Positions 55,204 to 60,774 of a stretch of DNA of 60,774 bases are shown here, in pieces (position 1 is the first letter of the stretch; every line of letters starts with the position of its first letter). The position numbers were made by a program, and so were the translations under genes. The notes under the pieces were generated by a model. It was not told where the DNA came from and did no database searches. It worked only from the letters and a program-made list of their open reading frames with translations. Source of the stretch: Desulfobulbaceae bacterium (GTDB lineage Bacteria > Desulfobacterota > Desulfobulbia > Desulfobulbales > Desulfocapsaceae); the NCBI GenBank assembly GCA_003249645.1, contig QKIH01000023.1, forward strand, positions 1-60,774. The letters run 5' to 3'.

Positions 55204-57643
55204 CTAGTGCTTGTTGATGTTGAGTTTTTTCATACGAGAGCGTAATGTTGAGGGGTTGATTTCCAAAATTGCTGCAGCACCTTCATCCCCGCCGATACGC
55301 CAGTCAGTGATCTGAAGCACAGTTAAAATATGATTCTTTTCAATCTCCTGCAGACTTGTTACCGATAATTGCGCGTTGTTAACACGTCTTTCTGTCAGAT
55401 CGTCAGCTAATCTCAATTTGGCCCCCGAGCTATTTATAACGGCCCTTTCTATCACGTTTATCAGCTCACGTACATTTCCAGGCCACGAGTATTTGAGCAG
55501 CTTTTGCATAACACTCTCTGGAATATGCTCAATTCTTTTATTTTGTCGTTTTGCTGCATTGTTGACGAGAAATTGTGTGAGCAGAGGAATATCTCAGCAC
55601 GCTGCCTTAAAGGCGGGATCGTAATAGGAAATACGTTTAAACGGTAAAAAAGGTCCTTCCTGAAACGCCCTTTCTGAATCTCCTCTTCCAGATCCCGGTT
55701 GGTAGCCGCAATCACCCGGACATTAACCTTCCTTGTGTCTGTGCCCCCCAACCGTTCAAGCTCACTATCCTGTAAAACTCGCAATAACTTTGCCTGGAGT
55801 TCCAACGGCAGTTCACCTATCTCATCCAGGAAAATACTGGTACCGTCAGCAATCTCAAACCTGCCAAGCTTACGGCTGTGGGCGCCGGTAAATGCACCAC
55901 GTTCGTGGCCGAATAGTTCGCTTTCAATCAAATCAGCTGGCAGCGCTGCACAATTCACTTTAATAAGGGGTCTGGCTCCCCTCGGGCTTCGGGAGTGGAT
56001 AGCCCTGGCAATCAGTTCTTTTCCTGTACCGCTTTCCCCCAGAATCAGAACAGTGGTATCACTGGCACAGACCTGTTCCACCTTGTAAAGAACATATGTA
56101 AGCTCGGCACTATTGCCGATAATATTTTCAAAATTATGCTCCAGTTTTATTTCTGCCTGCAGGTAGGATGTCTCCTCCTCCAGTTGATTCTTCAATTTTT
56201 TGATGTCTTTATAAGCATTGAGTAATTTGAGCTCTGCCTCCTTGCGTAAAGTGATGTCACGATTGCTGACACGGATTCCCATAGGTGCACCGGATGAATC
56301 GGTCACCTGTCGGCATAAGTGTTCAAGCCAGCGAATTGTGCCATCCTTCGCTTTAATACGAAACTCGATTTCCCGTTGGGCTGCTTCATGATCAGCACAT
56401 TGTAGATGATGGCCCCAGATGTCACGATCCTCTGACAGGATAATCTCTTCAATAATAGAAGGTTCAGCGGTAAATTCCCGGGGGCTGTAGCCGGTGACCC
56501 GTTCACAAGAAGGAGACACATATTCGAGAGAACCGTCAATGTTCGTCCAGTATTCCCAATCATAATTAAAATCAGCTACCATTCGGTATTTTCGTTCGGC
56601 TCTTTTCAGTGATTCGTCATATCTCATTCGGCCCAGGGCATTGGCGAAAATGTCTGCAATCGGCTGGCATTGCTGTATGACCTCCTTCGGCCAGACCTGA
56701 AGAGGCCTCACCATACTCAATGAAAGCATTCCCGAGGTGTTATTATCTATCGTGAGAGGGAACAGGACCAATGCGCGGCAGTTGTGACCTCGTAAAAAAT
56801 TGCTGTCTGCCTCAGCTTCTGCGGGCAGACCTTCAGTACCGGAAAAGGTCACAGGACCTCACCATTCAATATTTTTTCTCTGATCCATGGAATTTGTTTT
56901 AGACAGATTTCAACGGGGGCAGGGGCGATTCCTTCATTTTTACAAGAGTGGATACAAAACAGTTTCTGTTCTTTTTCCGATAACTCAAAAACGCTGATCC
57001 TATCGACATCGAGCACCTTACCGATGGACTCCAGGACTAACTTTATTTCCTCGTAGACTTTATTCGACTGCAGATTTACGAATCGAGCCGAAAGTGATGC
57101 CAACAGTCCCTCAAAATGCAACCGCTCTTTCAACTGACGCTGAGATTTACGACGCAGTCTCCTCTGGTAGATTAAGTATGCAATCAATATGCCCTGCACC
57201 ACTATGACACTCCCTGCCAAGAAGACGTGTTCGCGCTCGCGTTTCAGGAAAGAGTATTCTTCAGAGAGGGTCGTGCCAGAGTTAGCGATGGTGTTATTGT
57301 TATTATCCAGGCCAGCATTCCCGCTGGATGAGCTTCTTTGACTAATCGCCGTTTCTGTTCCGGGATAGGTACCTTGAGTATCTGTAATGTTCTCGTACCC
57401 ATGAGCTGAAAATGAGAACAAAACAGTAAAAAATGATGTTAGGAAGATGGCTCTAAATCGTTGGAGAAAGTTAACAGGAAAAATGATGATGCTTAATTGC
57501 AGCTGCCCCTTAAAGGCTATAACTTCTGTAGAGAGCCTTTTGTTATCTGCCTTTTCCATATTGCCGTCTCTTCTGTATTCTGCCCGCTCACCGCATCTGC
57601 TGTTCTGCAGATTGCCTAGCCCGAAAACCTTTACAGATTCCAA
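55204..57643 (-). pseudogene. membrane-anchored sigma-54 activator (GAF-PAS-AAA+-Fis), broken by two frameshifts
   Basis: The three frames 57643-56849, 56852-55461 and 55509-55204 together make one enhancer-binding protein. The first has a signal-like helix, a short low-complexity segment, a membrane helix (FLAGSVIVVQGILIAYLIYQ) and the start of a GAF domain. The second completes GAF, then PAS (about 95-210) and the AAA+ core with [14 protein letters not shown] and [10 protein letters not shown]. The third has [17 protein letters not shown] and a Fis-type helix-turn-helix (AAILEINPSTLRSRMKKL). Near 56851 a TG pair is duplicated (CTGTGACC for CTGACC), and near 55593 one G is lost from GAGGATATT. 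All key motifs are intact, so the damage looks recent, or is sequencing error. It sits next to its probable target operon. A shorter start at 57559 is possible. Confidence 0.85.
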
Positions 57644-58019
57644 GAGCGTTATTTCTTAGGGAAGAGGATAGCCGGAACAAGTGATCAATAAAACCACGCC
57701 GCATCGACATCCTCGCTAAAACCCCTGAATATAACAACTCTATATCACACAGCTTTTTGCAAAACGTACTCCATTTAATATTAATAACGGGCAAAATGGA
57801 ATTTGTCCAATGGATTAAACAAATAGTTATTATACAACTTTTACATATTAGATATTGAATTACTCAACCATACCCTTACCTTAGATTCGGCTGCAAGCTT
57901 CACAAAAGCTGCCAGGAAGCTGCATATCAGCCCGTCGGCTCAGGTTTGTTTACTAGATTTCTTCAGCGTGGATACATTATTAGCACAGTGCTGTTTTGTT
58001 TGATATCCGTTGGTGTTTT
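57644..58019. other. intergenic, no feature seen
   Basis: About 375 bp between the broken activator and the Sel1-repeat gene. I see no convincing gene, promoter or terminator; the composition is AT-rich. Confidence 0.5.
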
Positions 58020-58673
58020 CTATTCTACAACTTTATTGCTCTCGGGCTGCCGCTTCTTCAAATAACTATCCAGAGGAATCAGCAGATTTTCATCTTTTTC
58101 CAACTCTAAACCTAGATTCTGGGCTGCAATTATCATGTCTGTCGTCAATCCCCTCGTCAACATAATGTTCTGCCTGGCATGGTTTTCTGGTGAATTATCC
58201 ATTTTTGCCGACAGTAACAGCAGTGCCAAACCGGCAACCTTATCTTCTGTTACGCCCTGACCTCGCAAATACAGCATACCTAGATTACCGATGGCAAGTG
58301 CATCCCCCTGTTCCGACGCTTTACGATACCATTGATGCGCATTCGCAAAATTTACCTCGCAGCCCCGGCCATTTTCGTACAGAACAGCTAAATTGTATTG
58401 TGCGTTTGAGAGTCCCTGCTCTGCTGCTTTCTGATACCAGACAATTGCCTCTTTTTCATCTTTGCTTACCCCAATGCCAAGCTCATACATTAGAGCCAAA
58501 TTAAACTGCGAGTCGGCATGCCCTTCCTGCGCTGATTCGGCAAACTCCCTGAATGCCAACAATTCGTTGCCCGCTTGATACGCCGCAACACCATCATCAA
58601 AATTTGCTAAAACTGAACGGCATGAGAAACTGACGAACAAAACGAACAAAACAACTATTCTCAGGAGAATCAT
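58020..58673 (-). CDS. exported Sel1-repeat protein
   Basis: A 217-residue protein with a signal peptide (LLRIVVLFVLFVSFSCRSVLA). Four Sel1-like (TPR-type) repeats follow: AYQAGNELLAFREFAESAQE, DSQFNLALMYELGIGVSKDE, NAQYNLAVLYENGRGCEVNF and AIGNLGMLYLRGQGVTEDKV, each with the A-x-x-x-L-G-x-x-Y-x-x-G-x-G pattern. The repeats usually bind partner proteins. The C-terminal 60 residues are non-repeat. GAGG before the ATG serves as the ribosome site. It is a single gene with no clear operon partner. Confidence 0.88.
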   Translation of the reverse strand: MILLRIVVLFVLFVSFSCRSVLANFDDGVAAYQAGNELLAFREFAESAQEGHADSQFNLALMYELGIGVSKDEKEAIVWYQKAAEQGLSNAQYNLAVLYENGRGCEVNFANAHQWYRKASEQGDALAIGNLGMLYLRGQGVTEDKVAGLALLLLSAKMDNSPENHARQNIMLTRGLTTDMIIAAQNLGLELEKDENLLIPLDSYLKKRQPESNKVVE

Positions 58674-59088
58674 AGTACCTCGTAAAGAATATTTTTAAGT
58701 TGTGTGAACGATTCAGGCGAACTCCGCCATGCTGTGCATAAAGAGAACTGGCCATGCCTATCTCAAGACAAGCCTATTCTCTATCTGATTCGATCACTCT
58801 TTTATTCGTTACAAATGCTTTTATATGCAACAATAAGAAGATTTGAACCACACTTATGACAGATAAATCCTAACCAAACAGCTCCCTTTTTACTAGAATA
58901 TAGTTGAGAGCAACTGTTTTTTATGAACATTTTTCCCTCAATCATGAGAGGGCGTATACGGACATTTTTCTAAAGATTTTTTTGAGGTAATGTTTTTCAG
59001 ATCTGTTTGAAAAACACTACCTATTCTTTGTCAGATCAAGTTTTGACTTCTGCAAGTGAACGACAGTTTTTTAATCGTTTTTCATTGC
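58674..59088. other. intergenic with one long hairpin
   Basis: About 415 bp. The notable element is AGGTAATGTTTTTCA (58985-58999) opposite TGAAAAACACTACCT (59008-59022), a 15-bp stem with one mismatch and an 8-base loop, lying 67 bp after the pentapeptide gene. It lacks a T run on the relevant strand. No gene was seen. Confidence 0.5.
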
Positions 59089-60429
59089 TCAATCTTGCTG
59101 CTTCAGTTCCACAAGATTCTGAACATATCCTTTCACTCCGTCCAGCACTGCTCCGTCCATCAATGCGCCCTCTGTTTTTGCTCCTTCCAGATCGGCATCA
59201 GTGAGCTTTGCTTTATATAAATCGGCCTTACGCAAATCACTTTTTATAAGCAAAGCACCTGTAAAATCTGTATCTTTTAATTTACAGTCTTCAAGATCGG
59301 CTCCGGTTAAATCAGCACCGGCAAACGAAGTCCCTTCAAAATCGTATCCTTCAAAATCAAGATCACGCAGATCGTAATTTGAAAAATCACACTTGTAACA
59401 CCCTTTATTGTGTTTGATGCGTTTAAGCATGTCTTCATCAATAACTGGCTTTTGCATCTCGGGCGTCGGCACTTCAGCTTCAACCTGAACCTCAGCAACT
59501 TCCGGCTTGGCAATCTCTGTATCAGCTTCTTCCTTTACTATTGTCTCGGTTACCTCTGTTTCGACGACTTCAGGCTGCTGTTGCGGCGGAAGCTCTTCTG
59601 CTTCCGCTGCTGCTTCTGCAGAATTTCCGTTGTCTTCCTGCTGCACAGTCACATCTGCTTTTTCAGAGGTACTCGGGGTGTCTATCACCAGTTCATCCAC
59701 AAGGGCCGTTTTTTTGGTCTCATCATCACCCTCCATCTGTAATGCAGCCTTCTCTTCTTCTACCTCAACGGGCTGTTCGACCTGAACCTCTTCTACCGCA
59801 GGAACAGCTTGCTGAACGACAACCTCTTCTTCAACAACCACCGGAGAAATAGCCGGGATTTTCTTCGAATCTGCTATAGCTGTTTCCGCCTCTTGTTCTG
59901 TATTCTCTGTCACATCAACTTCTTGTTCAGCTGAAACTTCAGCTGCTTCTACAGTCTTTGGGCTGTCCTTTTTTACCTGTTCCGTATCGCCTGTTTTTTC
60001 AGCAATCACTGCTGAACCGGCAGCAGCAGGAGCAGCCTCCGATTCAGCACCAAGGAGAGTGTTTGAAAGGTATGCACCATCAAGGCCCTTCTCTTTGTAT
60101 TTTGCTCCACGGAGATCAGCGCCGGAAAGATCTGCCCCGCCAAGCTGAGCACCGGTTAAATCGGCACCCTGCAGATTTGCACCGCTCAAATCGGTGAGCT
60201 GCAATTTGGCGTTTTTTAAATTTGCACCGCGCAGATCAGCCCCCTGTAAATCCCGCCTGGTCAAATCGCCATTTTCAAGATCACATTGAACACAGGTCTT
60301 TGTGATGAACAGATTCTGCAGATTTTCCTCACCTTTTTTACTCATGCTGTTATCTGCTGAATAAGCTGGAGATTGTTGAAGCAAGAGCAAGCTGAGTAAC
60401 AAAACAGATTTAACAATTTTCTTTTTCAT
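59089..60429 (-). CDS. exported pentapeptide-repeat protein with acidic linker
   Basis: A 446-residue protein with a signal peptide (VKSVLLLSLLLLQQSPAYSA). It has two pentapeptide-repeat blocks. The first, about residues 45-125, has A(D/N)LxG repeats such as LQGADLRGANLKNAKL. The second, about 345-435, includes FAGADLTGADLEDCKL. Each block is introduced by a matching CxxCD motif (TCVQCDLENGDL, GCYKCDFSNYDL). Between them lies a linker of about 200 residues very rich in Glu, Val and Ala (E-V-E-V patches), probably disordered. The blocks should form right-handed beta helices. The function is unknown. It begins 9 bp after the nuclease-like gene, so the two are an operon. Confidence 0.88.
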   Translation of the reverse strand: MKKKIVKSVLLLSLLLLQQSPAYSADNSMSKKGEENLQNLFITKTCVQCDLENGDLTRRDLQGADLRGANLKNAKLQLTDLSGANLQGADLTGAQLGGADLSGADLRGAKYKEKGLDGAYLSNTLLGAESEAAPAAAGSAVIAEKTGDTEQVKKDSPKTVEAAEVSAEQEVDVTENTEQEAETAIADSKKIPAISPVVVEEEVVVQQAVPAVEEVQVEQPVEVEEEKAALQMEGDDETKKTALVDELVIDTPSTSEKADVTVQQEDNGNSAEAAAEAEELPPQQQPEVVETEVTETIVKEEADTEIAKPEVAEVQVEAEVPTPEMQKPVIDEDMLKRIKHNKGCYKCDFSNYDLRDLDFEGYDFEGTSFAGADLTGADLEDCKLKDTDFTGALLIKSDLRKADLYKAKLTDADLEGAKTEGALMDGAVLDGVKGYVQNLVELKQQD

Positions 60430-60438
60430 TTGATTTTT

Positions 60439-60774
60439 CTATTTGAATTTCTTCTTAAACAGCCACGGCGGAACAGGCTTGCCGCTAATCCACAAACCCG
60501 ATTTGTTCTTTTTTGCAATGTCCTGCGAATTGAGCCACTGATCACACTGCAACTCATTACAGAATCTTTTATAAACCCATGAATAGCCATTTGCAACCAG
60601 CTCTTCATTTATTGACATGTTATTTGACGTGTTCTCGTCATAGAGTATTACCAGTAGACGATTATATCGATCTTTTCCTTTTGAGATAACGTTTAGCTTT
60701 TTTCTCAATATCCGGATCTTTAAATAACTCTTTGCCTCTTTGCCAAAAGCCTGGTTCCATTCCGGGGAATCTAT
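60439..60774 (-). CDS. thermonuclease (SNase)-like protein, 5' end off window
   Basis: The minus-strand frame is open to the right edge, giving the last 112 codons. It reads IDSPEWNQAFGKEAKSYLK, then KGKDRYNRLLVILYDE, NNMSINEELVANGYSWVYKRFC and SGLWISGKPVPPWLFKKK, which is the staphylococcal-nuclease fold with the D-x-x-E and DRYNR catalytic regions and the usual GLW...PPW ending. The N-terminal strand and any signal peptide are beyond the window. It cleaves DNA or RNA with calcium in known members. It is followed by the pentapeptide gene after 9 bp. Confidence 0.9.
   Translation of the reverse strand: MDSPEWNQAFGKEAKSYLKIRILRKKLNVISKGKDRYNRLLVILYDENTSNNMSINEELVANGYSWVYKRFCNELQCDQWLNSQDIAKKNKSGLWISGKPVPPWLFKKKFK

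Noticed and set aside
58985..59022. Long hairpin considered as terminator of the pentapeptide gene
   Set aside because: No T run follows on the minus strand; the T-rich side is on the wrong flank.

Overview
The window reads as a stretch of a bacterial chromosome from a Gram-negative, LPS-bearing bacterium (lptE, kdsB, lipoproteins, YqgE/AlgH). Several traits together suggest a Desulfobacterota-like (deltaproteobacterial) origin, perhaps near Desulfobulbales: the order rpsF-rpsR-DUF2232-rplI-dnaB, many two-component and c-di-GMP proteins, sigma-54 signalling and a moderate base composition. This placement is inference; there is no rRNA gene to confirm it. I saw no tRNA, rRNA, CRISPR array, prophage or intact insertion sequence.

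Bases 1-46,400 are mostly housekeeping. In order they hold: rplU (cut by the left edge); an AP2-domain protein; mazG; rpsF, rpsR, a DUF2232 membrane protein, rplI and dnaB; leuS, lptE and dusB; folD and NAD-malic enzyme on the minus strand; a KamA-type radical SAM aminomutase; an HDOD-GGDEF protein; priA and hrpA; a hybrid histidine kinase; kdsB with a CofD/YvcK-family gene; rsmJ and rlmH; yqgE; glgB; a histidine kinase paired with a DUF6909-like protein; engB; hisI-hisG; a SlyD-like isomerase; and a chemotaxis operon cheA-cheW-cheB-cheR plus a response regulator.

Bases 46,400-57,700 are accessory in character and hold the most interesting signal. A Ser-type arylsulfatase gene on the plus strand and a four-gene envelope operon on the minus strand (HAD phosphatase, Bax-like glucosaminidase, DUF2092, DUF6515-like) are each preceded by the same unusual control region. 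It consists of two GATATTTC-centred dyads exactly 18 bp apart and, about 100 bp downstream, a sigma-54 -24/-12 element. The likely activator is encoded just upstream of the minus-strand operon: a membrane-anchored GAF-PAS-AAA+-Fis enhancer-binding protein, now split by two frameshifts. A decayed copy of the start of a monooxygenase gene lies between the sulfatase promoter and the sulfatase, while the intact copy lies after it. This suggests that the sulfatase was inserted between that promoter and its original target. I infer a sigma-54-controlled exported or envelope remodelling module whose regulator is being lost.

Bases 57,700-60,774 hold a Sel1-repeat protein, an exported pentapeptide-repeat protein with an acidic linker, and a thermonuclease-like gene cut by the right edge.
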